Shown one piece after another: positions 12,013-23,283 of a DNA stretch of 64,000 nt (its first letter is position 1; each line of letters starts with the position of its first letter). Source of the DNA: Liolophura sinensis. Taxonomy: Eukaryota > Mollusca > Polyplacophora > Chitonida > Chitonidae. Location of the stretch: assembly GCF_032854445.1 (NCBI RefSeq), contig NC_088306.1, positions 27,375,764 through 27,439,763 on the forward strand. The letters run 5' to 3'. The translations under genes were made by a program, and so were the position numbers. The notes under the pieces were generated by a model. It was given only the letters and a program-made list of their open reading frames with translations. It did not search any database and was not told the DNA's origin.

Positions 12013-12790
12013 GGCAGGTGTGACCACCAGCCAACCAACGAGCAGACAGACTGAGCGATTTCTGGAGAGCGGTTTGTGGTAGCTTTGAAAACTACATGTA
12101 CACGTGCAGATTTGGGACACTTTGGTTTAGGCAGGAAAAAAAATCCCGAAACTTTCTCCCTCTATAATTTTCATATCATTGCAGTCATCGTCCTTCTCTG
12201 TTCGCCTTGCACGACAGGACTGCTTCAATGACGATATACCGAATCGGATATGTGTACATACGGACTGGCGGATATGGTGTATATAACAAATGCATATCGG
12301 AGCTTCGGTTTATCCTTTCATGCTGCAGAAGAAAATACCATCTTCACATCAGGAAAGTATTTGCAAACATGCAAATCGGTGCGAGCAAAGAAGTATATCG
12401 ACCAAGTTCACTCCGATAAAGAGATGTAGAGACGAGAAGCACTCCGCTTGGAAAGTAGCGATACCGTTTGGAAAGACCGTTTTAGTGAAGCCAGATAAAA
12501 TCGACGTCACGTTGTTATATCTCATCTTCTCACTATAGTTTGCCCTAGATCGTCCACGGGGCCTCTTGTCTAATGATTGTCTAGCCGGTCTTGTGTGAAT
12601 ATTTATAGCCTTATCAAAGCGACACACAGGCCTATACGTCAGTCACTTCCTTAGAGACACGTTGTTTGTGTACTATCAGGAAATGCTCCGAAGTATCACT
12701 TTGTAGATAGGCCCGCATTTGCACCGGAAATATATGTCGGTGTAGAACTGAAAAAACAAACCATAAATAAACGTGTGTTTCATTCCTTTA
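12013..12790 (+). other. Putative small transcription unit of unknown product
   Basis: It is bounded by the TATA promoter upstream and by AATAAA at 12,766-12,771 with a TGTGTTT element after it. A plausible acceptor (pyrimidine-rich, ending ATTGCAG) lies at 12,183. Reading frames inside are short: one from ATG 12,228 gives about 63 basic residues and one from 12,290 gives 82. I recognise neither, so it may encode a short peptide or be a non-coding RNA. Confidence 0.35.
12766..12771 (+). terminator. Poly(A) signal AATAAA with GU-rich element
   Basis: AATAAA is followed within 10 nt by CGTGTGTTTCATTCC, a plausible downstream element. It pairs with the TATA promoter at 11,982 to outline a transcription unit. 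Confidence 0.4.
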
Positions 12791-13307
12791 TTTATCTGAT
12801 ATGCCTATTACACCTTCTATCATCACATCGATGGTCTTTTTGGTTTGTTTTTCTTCGTTTTAGGAAGAAAAAGCACTTTGGTTGGAAAACAAGTAAACAC
12901 GCAAGCATCGCCATCACAGCATACATGAATAAGGAACAGCATATCATGTGACAATGGTTACGCAGCGTTGATGTACTATATATACCTGAAACAAGAAGAC
13001 AAAGTGTATCCAAATGGTCATACCAAAGAGAACATGTCAACGCGCAATCTGATTGCTTCGCTAACGTAACCCGGAACGCGTGATGACAGAAATATGGGTT
13101 TGATCTTAATCTTATTACATGTATAATAAAGCCGAGGGTTCGCTTGGAATACACCAATCCATGTGGCTGAGCCAAATCAACAAATGCGGAAACAGATACA
13201 GCCCTATATATAGGTGTGGACGCAAGTATTCCTATTTGGATGTTTATCGTTTATAACGCCGATTTCTTATGCTCTCTGTGAAAAAAAAGAAAACAAGAAG
13301 GAAAAAG

Positions 13308-13560
13308 ATTTATTTATTTATTTGATTGGTGTTTTACGCCGTACTCAAGAATATTTCACTTATACGACGGCGGCCAGCATTATGGTGGGAGGAAACCGGG
13401 CAGAGCCCGGGGGAAACCCACGACCATCCGCAGGTTGCTGGCAGACCTTCCCACTTACGGCCGGAGAGGAAGCCAGCATAAGCTGGACTTGAACCTACAG
13501 CGACCGCATTGGTGAGAGGCTTCTGGGTCATTACGCTGCGCTAGTAGCATTAAGCTATTT
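13308..13560 (-). repeat. SINE-A, nearly full length with tRNA-like head
   Basis: Reverse orientation. From the right end inward it has the tRNA-related head (CGCAGCGTAATGACCCAGA, GCGGTCGCTGT, GGTTCAAGTCC as box B), the body with the CCCCGGGCTCTGCCCGG hairpin, and the 3' block with GTGAAATATTCTTGAGTACG followed by a CCAATCAAATAAATAAATAA tail. It is well preserved, hence fairly young. Confidence 0.85.
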
Positions 13561-13924
13561 GGGTTCCTTCAAGATATACGAGCAAGACCACTTTACGTGA
13601 TTGTTGTTGCGAACGTTGTCGTGAAAGATATGTACACCATGCACTTTAAGTTACGTAAAGAAGTATCGACAGTCGGATGCATGGAACATTTCTGATGATT
13701 CAGCAATCTTTGCTTGCTGGAAAGACTCGGATTACAGAGTACCGATCGGATTACGGTCCGTCGTCAACTGCTATGTGAGCGAATGGCGCAAAGCCGTAAT
13801 ATGAAGTGCCACTCTTCCAACAAAGTCCAAATTTAGAATGACAAATTGCATATTAAGTATTTAACCCTAGGTTTGCAGACAAGAGCAGAATGTAATTTAG
13901 TCGTTTGAGACCAAGTTTGATTGA

Positions 13925-14240
13925 GTGAGTGAGGGAGTGCCTGGGGTTTAACGTCGTACCACACAATTTTTCAATCATTTGACGACGAAGGAGTCCCGAA
14001 TGCGGATGTACGAGCGCTTGTCCCAGGACGGATTTCCACCGCTCTTTTATCTAGTGCTGCTTTACTGAGACGACTTATCGAAGGCAAGTAAGCCGCCCCA
14101 CCCGAGCCATTATACTGATACCGGTCAACCAGTTTTTGTACTATCCCCTTAATGCTGCACGCCAAGCGAGGAAGCTACAACTTCCTCTTTTAAGGTCTTA
14201 GTTTTGACCCGACCCAGGATTGACCCTGGATCTAAAAAAA
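13925..14240 (-). repeat. SINE-B copy
   Basis: Carries the SINE-B hallmarks: GGGTTTAACGTCGTAC and CAATCATTTGACGACGAAGG at the left, GGACGGATTTCCACCGCTC in the middle, then GCAAGTAAGCCGCCCCACC and a GGATTGACCCTGGATCT block resembling a tRNA box B at the right. A GAGTGAGTGAGGGAGTG microsatellite marks the 3' tail of the element on the minus strand. Confidence 0.75.
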
Positions 14241-15100
14241 TTTGAGAGATAGTTTGAAAATGTGAAGAGTTGCACGATCGCGATTATTTGTGTTACATAC
14301 AACTTATTAATTGATACAGGTCAATTATTCTTTTGTACACCCATACATACAAGGTCATCATATTTGTACACAAAATCACCTGATGTTGAAATTACTGGAA
14401 TGAATTGCGTGTACTTAATGTATCAGCATAACATTTTATTTACCGTGAAAGTGCACTGTCAAAAAAGTCAAACATTTTGCAGATATAAGAAATAATTTCT
14501 AATTTAAATACATGTTTAGACGGTATAAGTTGTCTCATATGTCTTAAATGTACGATTAGTACATCTCTAATACGCCAAGACAACGCTAGGTATTATGATG
14601 TAGGTTATATCTCACATGTTGTTCACACCTGCCTACGTAGGTTTTATTTTTGGGTACATTAATGGCGTTAAAATTCGATCAAAGTCAAAATCCCTGTACA
14701 TGTATGGATGGACAATATCAAAGATTATACACCCATGCACTCACACAAGCTGCTATTTACGTTTGTAGTGCATATGCTCATAATAACTTAAAGTTTATCA
14801 CAATAGTCGGATCAACATCAAGCGATAGCGTGCTGATCCACCCGCTGCTTCCGTGAGCGGTTTGTCTATTGTGGGCTGATGTCCGAGTATAGGACATTTT
14901 TTGTTTGCTTGTTTGTGATTTGTTTTGCATAGTTCGCTGACGAATTAAGTGGTCATCATGTTTTGACAAAGGGTCGCTCTGTATCCACAAATACAAACCT
15001 ATATACGACAATGTGCGTGGTCGTTTATTCACATATATTTTTGTTTGTTGATTAAAGCCGTGTTCCAGACCTTTTCACAAATATGAAGACGGTCAGGAGA
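14241..15100. other. No feature recognised
   Basis: AT-rich sequence with only short reading frames and no recognisable splice-site pairing or repeat family. Confidence 0.4.
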
Positions 15101-15114
15101 ATGTGATCCTCTAA

Positions 15115-15345
15115 TACAATATGCAGGAATACAATTACAGACGTACATCACAGAGAGTAAAACCAGAACAGCGACGACAGTGTGACAGATGGCAAATGGT
15201 CACAAGTAATGGGTGAAATACGGCCTCTTGTCAATTTACCTCTACTCGCGCTTTATTCTAACTATTTATGTAAATGGTTAGAGAATAGCAAGTTCTATAC
15301 CCCCTAGCACCACGGCTTAAACAGAATTAGGTAAATAAAATGCAG
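15115..15345 (-). repeat. Dispersed element C, single-module copy
   Basis: A good copy with all blocks in order, including the terminus AATTACAGACGTACATCACA, one module (GAGTAAAACCAGAACAGCGA), GGCAAATGGTCACA, GCCTCTTGTCAATTTACCTC, an ATTCTAACTATTTATGTAAA stretch and the far end CCTAGCACCACGGCTTAA. It serves as the reference for the expanded copy at 44.65-45.22 kb. Confidence 0.7.
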
Positions 15346-17455
15346 AAATGTTAATCGCAATTTATATCAGACGTTACTCAGAATTACTCCAGAAGAACTG
15401 TGCTGTCATCACTTACAAATAACAGTATATCATTGCAAAGGGACAAGGTCACGGGGATGCTTGGTCCATCAGCAGAAAGTCCTGGATAAATAAGTCAAGG
15501 AATGATGGATTGGAGGTACACCTACAGGTGCGTTTCTGTGCCTCAATGCTAAAATGCATATCGACAGTCGACAAACAGGGAGCAATATAGAATTACACTA
15601 TTTGACCTATTTGACCTATTTCGCCCAAATTCGCGTTTTAAGAGGCACAGAAATGTCATAATATACATGTATTACGTTTGGTACTGAATATTACATTCTT
15701 AGAGTAGGATATCACCGTAGCTTCCAAACAATCCTCGAAATACCTTCCTAAGATCAAAAGAACCAGGTAAAGTGAGTAATTTGGTGGAGTCATGGACGAA
15801 ATTCTACGACAGAGTACTACACACGATCCAGCATACTGTAGGTGCTGTACTATGAACACAAAGACAGGCCATTTATCACGTACATATATTCACGATGTCA
15901 AAATCATTTCAGGGGCTTAGTCTTTGTCTTTCATTCCATGATACATGTATGTGTCTGAGCCGCTATATGGGATCTGTCCTGTCATGTCATGTCTCAACGC
16001 ATAGACTATGTGCCAATATGAACTGCTTCACAAGCTGGCAAAGGACTGGGCCATTCATCATACGCTGTAGTATAGAAGTTTGTATACAGACAGACGTAGC
16101 TGTAAGGATAGATTTAGAAGTTGAGTGGAACTCCTCTGTAGTGATAGTGAAGTTAACTAATAACTGGAAGTATCCAAATTTAGATGTAAAAGACAATTCA
16201 GCCCCAAAAGCAGAACTTGTTCAGTAAGCTGGCGCGTTGTTAGTGGAAGAGGTTAACTACTAACATCTTCAATGATTACCTGGACAAAGGATGTCAGCAT
16301 CTCACCATGGAACAGCCTTTGTATTTCCTTAATAGCTGGCAAAAGGAGGGATAAACTTTTCACACCTGATGTATACATGGAGAATCAGCTTTGGGTGATT
16401 TACGTAAGGATAAATCAGCTTTTTCAAGACTCAAGTAATGAAGGATTATCTTTCAATGATTGGTTTCATGCTTCATTAATGCAATGTAGGATTAACATTT
16501 CATTGTGAAAATCAGGAAAGATCACCTTTGTATTACTCATGTGACTTTGCCTGTCTGAAGGAAGGAGGGAAGGATCAATTTTGATGACTGATGTATGGAA
16601 GGATCAATTTTGATGACTGATGTGTGGAAGGATCAACTTTGCCACAAAGAAGAAAGGAAGTAAGGATTAACTTTTCTGGATATAAGCAAGGAAGAATCCA
16701 CTTTTCAAAAGTGATCAAAGGAAGGATTAACTTATCATGAGTGATGACAAAACTGGAAAGAGCAAACTTGTCTTATCCACAGAAGATTGCAGTTTCAATA
16801 ATTGATGTCTCACAGGATGACCTTTTCACAAGTGGTGCCAAAATATTCAGGCTGCCTGGTTCTCTGATGTGCTGACATACTAATATTAGCACATTAAAGC
16901 AAGGCTTGCACAAATGGAGTTTTTAAGGACATTTGTCCTTCATTCCAGACCAGTCAAACAGCCTTCTGTTAATGATATTCAAACATTCTGCTATATTTGC
17001 AGTAATTATTTATCTGCGTGTCTTTATCTTGTCCATCTCTAATAAAATATACATGCAGTTAACATATGGTTGAATAGATCTCATGTAAACAAACAGTGCC
17101 ACCCAAACACACGGTGATCATTCATCGTAGAGCTTTATAGCCAATATCAGTAATGTTATACTATGGCAAGTCAGGAGGTAGAGCAAGTCAGCAGGTATTT
17201 GTGGTATTCTGTGACCTTACAGTATGTCCACAAGAAAGTATCAGGTATATAGAGGAACATTTAATTAGCCCCTCAACACCTGACTGGTATGCATTACAGG
17301 TAGCTTCTCATGCTTATTAATTTCTTCATCAGCTGTCACTAATAAGTGGACGAGATACTTTGACATCAGACTACATGCAGCCATAATTTATGTCAATGTA
17401 ACCATATTACACGTAGTGAATAATAAATCCCTGGCGTTGTATTTGGAATTTAACT
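15346..17455. other. No gene recognised; one short tandem repeat
   Basis: Nothing coding that I can support. A 29-bp unit (AGGATCAATTTTGATGACTG...) repeats about 2.5 times at 16,571-16,640, and related GGAAGGATTAACTTT words recur to 16,740. Confidence 0.4.
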
Positions 17456-17461
17456 GAATGA

Positions 17462-17768
17462 ACGAATGAATGCTTGGGGATTAACGTCGTACATGTATGT
17501 AACAGTTTTTCAGTCATATGACGACAAGGAGTGATTAGGTGTGTGTACATAGATCTTCCTGTGGCAGGGCGAGTCCATGCTACCATAGTGCTGCCACCAC
17601 TGAAGTACCATGACACCCCACCCAGTCACATTCTACTGACACCAGTCCAACCAGTCTGTTTCCTTGCTCTTACCTCTCAGTGCTGAGCGCTGAGCAAGGC
17701 AGCAACAAGGACCAATTTTAAAGTCTTTGGTATAACCAGAACCGAATAAGCCACCGAAACGGTCATTT
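17462..17768 (-). repeat. SINE-B copy (diverged)
   Basis: Shares GGGGATTAACGTCGTACA, TTTTTCAGTCATATGACGAC and CAAGGAGTGATTAGGTGTGT with other SINE-B copies. The central part is more diverged (ACCCCACCCAGTCACATTCT), like the copy at 54.6-54.9 kb, which suggests a subfamily distinct from the 13.9 and 29.9 kb copies. Confidence 0.65.
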
Positions 17769-20018
17769 AGAATTTAGTGTTGATCACTATTGAACATGAC
17801 AAACTTGCTAAATGGATTAACAATAAATTCAGAAGTTTCATATCCATAAATCATTTTGATATGTTAGTATTGTTATAAGTAAATTTGATCAAAAATGCAT
17901 GACAAGTGCCTCTTTGATGTTTCATTCGCATTCGCACTTCTGTCATCGTAAAATTTAACACACGTGCCTAAACAAGATCCTTGCACAGATTGACCCCTCT
18001 GTTGGCAAGCTTGTTAATGGCTTGATTTAACTTTCAGGTCACTATTTAATAATAAAGTGGAGAAGAAGTTTTGATGCAGTATGTACACTGTCTACATCCA
18101 CACCTGCATATATGGAACATAGTAATTACTAAAAAAACAAACTTATTTGAACAAAAGATCTGTTGTGTCTAATTACCTCTGGCTTGACATCAACTACAGT
18201 ACTAATATGACAGTCCATCAACATAAACCTTAATTTGACTTCAGACTCAAGAAAATTAAAGATACATTTGTACAATCTGCTGAGTACTTACGTGAGAAAA
18301 CATTTATCCGAAGATCTGCCAAAAGCAGTGTTACATCCGCAACAATACAGTGGCTACATCTGCTCTTCAGGCTTGCTTGTTATAACTCAAGTGAGTCATT
18401 AAAAGAAAACGACACATGTCAGTGAAATAGAACAATGTGACTCTTGCTCTGGTTGCACACATGAGCATCACGCTTTCTGTCTGCTTTTGGTTTCATTAAA
18501 TGAGCAAAAGATCATGACAATGTGAACTATTCTTTAATGCTTTTTTGACACTAAAAGTACCTATTGAATTTAAGAGTTAAGTATATGTTGATGTGTATCA
18601 ACAATAAACAAAGCAAATATTTAAATTTTAAAATTAAGCATTTTAATTTTGACTTTCATGTCCAAAGTTTATGGCTCCCATACAAGGAGAATGATACTAA
18701 AGTATTTCTTTTATACACTGACACTCAGGTGTACAGGTAATTTAAAAATACTACGCTGAAGTAGTGTACCTGAAGACCAAAAGACACCTGTTGATTTAAA
18801 ATTTCAACACTATATTTAGTCATGACTCTGCCATCATGTCAGAACCATACTCAAATGAACAGATTGTATGATAAATATACTTATATTTTTGTAATTATTT
18901 CAGTGAACTGCCATTATAGTGGACAAGAATACGACTTGATCAATCATCAGACATGACTGCAATGTTAATATATTAATATCAAATCTTAACGTGCTGTATG
19001 ATAGTTTATTAGGATTACAATATTAGAAATTTAACGTGCTGAGAACTTCGCTGTCAGTAAGCGTTTTAATTATTACAGTGTAAATTTTTTGTATCTTCAT
19101 AACAAAATGTAACAGCATTAAAGTATTGTAAAACGTATACATGCTGGCAAGCAGGAAAGTCTGATATTAACTGTAAATTTTAAACTGGAAACCATAAATA
19201 CAACTAGACAAGCCTGGAATTCTTAGCGATAATCTCAGATTTTTCCATGCCTTCATGCTGACATCATAGACATGAAGCATATCTACCCTTATCCCAAAAC
19301 AGACATGCTGTCTTACAGTGCTTGGCAAGTCTTGCTGAGATATAATATTACCTGTCTAAAAATACATCAAAGGGGCTGATTGCAGGTATAAAATCTGCTC
19401 AGGTGTAGTGAAGCATTAAGACCTAGTAAAGCAGTTTGTCACACAAGCTCTGCACATATGTATATATAGGAGTAACAATGCTTCACTGCCCACGTAGTAC
19501 AAGCCTCATTGAACACGTTTCTAGGCCAGTGCTTGCATGGATTCAAATTTGAAACCAGTTGGCTGTCAGCCGTTAGGGAAAACTTCTTATTGTACATGGA
19601 ATGTTTACCTGAAAACATCCGGGTAAAAATAGTCGGAAGCTGCACCAGGATGCATTTTAAATCCAGGTTAAATTGTGCTACTGACAGGTGATTTTCAAAC
19701 AAACATAAACTGGTTTAAAACGACACTCCTCATTTTACAGTATGTCATAGACAATGTTTGATCGTTACAGATTTAGTACATTAACTCTGTGGCCCATATA
19801 TTATATGTGCCAGTGTCTGAAACAGATTCGTGTAACAAAAATTATTTCCTTGACATGTTAATAATAATGTATTTCTTCAAACTTTTTGCATGTTTGCAAG
19901 GTGTTTATTCATGCATACTTCGAGGGCATTATTTTATGCTGACTGATAAAATTATACTTTTGTGAAAAGAAATGTTCTTCAAGGACTTTCAAGGATCACC
20001 CTTATGTCCTATGTTTTC
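17769..20018. other. No feature recognised
   Basis: AT-rich intergenic sequence. Both strands show only short, unrelated reading frames. Confidence 0.4.
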
Positions 20019-20019
20019 A

Positions 20020-20470
20020 AGGTCCATTCAGCTTATGTGTAAACCTTCCTGTGCTGATCAAGGACCATTCAGCTTACGTGTAAACCTTCCTGTGCTGATC
20101 AAGGACCATTCAGCTTATGTGTAAACCTTCCTGTGCTGATCAAGGACCATTCAGCTTATGTGTAAACCTTCCTGTGCTGATCAAGGATCATTCAGCTTAT
20201 GTGTAAACCTTCCTGTGCTGATCAAGGACCATTCAGCTTATGTGTAAACCTTCCTGTGCTGATCAAGGACCATTTAGCTTATGTGTAAACCTTCCTGTGC
20301 TGATCAAGGACCATTCAGCTTATGTGTAAACCTTCCTGTGCTGATCAAGGACCATTTAGCTTATGTGTAAACCTTCCTGTGCTGATCAAGGACCATTTAG
20401 CTTATGTGTAAACCTTCCTGTGCTGATCAAGGACCATTTAGTTTATGTGTAAACCTTCCTGTGCTGATCA
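20020..20470 (+). repeat. 41-bp minisatellite, about 11 copies
   Basis: The unit contains ATTCAGCTTATGTGTAAACC followed by TTCCTGTGCTGATCAAGGACC, period 41 bp. Copies differ by single substitutions (ATTC/ATTT, ATGT/ACGT). The period is not a multiple of three and there is no coding frame. Confidence 0.95.
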
Positions 20471-20999
20471 CAGGATATTACATGTATTTTGGAAGATTAT
20501 TTACGGGTTCATTTAAACGTAATGCAAGATAACATTAATTCACATTGAAAAATCAAGTCATTTTAAGGACATAATCCCAAATTGTACTATTTTTTGAAGG
20601 ACATTCTTCAAGGTCTTGAAAATCTTGCCCTTTCAGTTTCAAGGATCCCAAGGACCATTGAGAACCTTGTAACTGGACTTGTAGATGAACACTGTAAGCA
20701 CAGGGGTACATAGAGAAGATATGTACATGTATACAGAATTCAAATAAAAGATTCAGTTGCATACACATTAAAGAGCTGATTGCAGATAATGTGTAAAACA
20801 TTGAATACAAACATGTTTGTGTATTTGACTTTTAATATTTCTAAGCACTGTATCATGCCTCTGTCTTTCCTCTCTTTGTGGCAAATGCTCTTTTCCAAGA
20901 TCTTTTTGATCTTCGGCTGGCAGACCATTTTTCCACTTCTATCCTGGTTACAATTAAAAACAGTTATTAGTATATTTTCCGCAGGCCTGGCTTAAGCTG
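20471..20999. other. No gene recognised
   Basis: Flank between the 41-bp array and a SINE-A fragment. Words such as TCAAGGATCC and AAGGACATTC before and after the array look like decayed repeat units. Confidence 0.35.
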
Positions 21000-21112
21000 T
21001 TGATTTGTTTATTTACTTGATTAGTGTTTTACACCGTACTCAAGAATATTCCACTTATACGATAGCGACCAGCATTATGGTGGGAGGAAAACGAGCAGAG
21101 CCTGGAGGGTAT
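21000..21112 (-). repeat. SINE-A, 3' part
   Basis: Reverse orientation: a TTTATTTACTTGATTAGTGT tail, the ACCGTACTCAAGAATATTCC block and the GGTGGGAGGAAAACGAGCAG body, cut off before the head. Confidence 0.75.
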
Positions 21113-21519
21113 TAAAGTTGTTGGTAAATGCAGGGTACCGACAAACTGTCAAATCAAGACACAGGATGCAGACAAACTAACAAGCAACACTGAATTTACT
21201 TCCTAGCAGTAAATGAAACTACATGCCTGACGGACTGTTTTCAAAGCAGGTCTTACAATAGGCCACATCGCAATATGTGTGAAGGAAGAGGCCTTTAGAG
21301 TTAACTCCCCTGAATCTGAAAAGTTTGACTACTTGAGCTTTCAGAGTTGAGAACGGGTATCATGGTTATAGCTTCTAATTGCAGGCTAAACACAACAGTG
21401 GTTAACATTGTTATCCAAGAGTCATCATTCAAGTGTCCAACAATCTGGGCTGATATTAGTTTTAGGCGTTTAATAATTTAATCATGATTCAAATGATAAA
21501 TACAAGTATGATCTTAATG

Positions 21520-21682
21520 ATCTTATGGCTTGTGGTGATCTTACAGCTTGTGGTGATCTTACAGCTTGTGGTGATCTTACGGCTTGTGGTGATCTTACAG
21601 CTTGTGGTGATCTTACGACTTGTGGTGATCTTACGGCTTGTGGTGATCTTATGGCTTTTGGTGATCTTATGGCTTATGGTGA
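21520..21682 (+). repeat. 18-bp minisatellite, nine copies
   Basis: The unit TTACAGCTTGTGGTGATC repeats nine times with few changes. Because 18 is a multiple of three, several frames stay open through it; these are by-products of the repeat. Confidence 0.95.
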
Positions 21683-22019
21683 GATAATGAAAGCCACAAG
21701 ATGTTCTATCTGCACTAAAACCAGTTCAGAGTATCAGTTATCAGAAGGTGGATAGGTGGATTTCAGGATTAATTTCCCTCACGCATAGAAATCAACTACA
21801 ATGGGGATGGAATAGGTTTGTTTTCAATACTGAAATGCCATACAGACATGTGTGTCACGTAGACACAGCTGTAGTGTCACAAACTGCAATGTCACATACA
21901 CATATCTGTACGATTACAACTGAAATCCACAGTGACACAGCTATAGTTGTCATGTCACACACTGAAATGTCTCACAGCCATAGCTGTAGTGCTGGAAACT
22001 GAAATGTCATGCAGACATA

Positions 22020-22600
22020 TTTGTAGTAGGCCTGCTGCAAACTGAAACACCTTACAGACAAATTAGTGGTGTTGCAAACTGAAACACCTTACAGACAAAT
22101 TAGTGGTGTCACAAACTGAAACACCTTACAAACAAATTAGTGGTGTCGCAAACTGAAACACCTTACAGACAAATCAGTGGTGTCGCAAACTGAAACACCT
22201 TACAGACAAATTAGTGGTGTCACAAACTGAAACACCTTACAGACAAATTAGTGGTGTCGCAAACTGAAACACCTTACAAACAAATTAGTGGTGTTGCAAA
22301 CTGAAACACCTTACAGACAAATCAGTGGTGTCGCAAACTGAAACACCTTACAGACAAATCAGTGGTGTCGCAAACTGAAACACCTTACAGACAAATCAGT
22401 GGTGTCGCAAACTGAAACACCTTACAGACAAATTAGTGGTGTCGCAAACTGAAACACCTTACAGACAAATTAGTGGTGTCGCAAACTGAAACACCTTACA
22501 GACAAATTAGTGGTGTCGCAAACTGAAACACCTTACAGACAAATCAGTGGTGTCGCAAACTGAAACACCTTACAGACAAATTAGTGGTGTCGCAAACTGA
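22020..22600 (+). repeat. 37-bp minisatellite, about 15 copies
   Basis: The unit starts GAAACACCTTACAGACAAAT and continues TAGTGGTGTCGCAAACT, period 37 bp. Variation is limited to a few positions (CAGACAAATTAG/CAGACAAATCAG, GTCGCA/GTCACA/GTTGCA). The preceding 21,830-22,020 stretch has related but much older words. Confidence 0.95.
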
Positions 22601-22814
22601 AATACTCTGAATGGACACAGTTCTAGTGCTACAGACAAATAGTTTTGGGACTAACACTTGAACTGGGACAAGAGACCCTTCTGAATGTTGCTGTCACCTG
22701 AGAATTTCCCACAGCCTACTTTACCTTACTTTGCAAAGTTGAAGTTGCTGTGTTGTGATCTAGTGACATCAACTCATGGAAGCATCTGCTTCAAAAAATA
22801 AGAGGTAGGTATTT

Positions 22815-23283
22815 GAAGGTAGGTAAGCTGTAACCTTCGTGCCTTTACAAACATGACACTGGTAAGCTGTAACCTTCGTGTCTTTACAAACATGACACTG
22901 GTAGGCTGTAACCTTTGTGCCTTTACAAACATGACACTGGTAAGCTGTAACCTTCGTGTCTTTACAAACATGACACTGGTAGGCTGTAACCTTTGTGCCT
23001 TTACAAACATGACACTGGTAAGCTGTAACCTTCATGCCTTTACAAACATGACACTGGTAAGCTGTAACCTTTGTGCCTTTACAAACATGACACTGGTAAG
23101 CTGTAACCTTCCTGCCTTTACAAACATGACACTGGTAAGCTGTAACCTTCCTGCCTTTACAAACATGACACTGGTAAGCTGTAACCTTCGTGCCTTTACA
23201 AACATGACACTGGTAAGCTGTAACCTTTGTGCCTTTACAAACATGACACTGGTAAGCTGTAACCTTCATGCCTTTACAAACAG
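22815..23283. repeat. 39-bp minisatellite, about 12 copies, with CxxC-encoding frame on the minus strand
   Basis: The unit contains ACATGACACTGGTAAGCTGT and AACCTTCGTGCCTTTACAA, period 39 bp. The minus-strand frame 23,347-22,769 reads a 13-residue repeat with CHVC in every unit. Copies are too similar at silent sites to look selected as protein, so I annotate it as a satellite. Confidence 0.95.

Noticed and set aside
20020..23283. CRISPR-like appearance of evenly spaced repeats
   Set aside because: Whole units repeat without unique spacers, and the sequence is eukaryotic. These are minisatellites.
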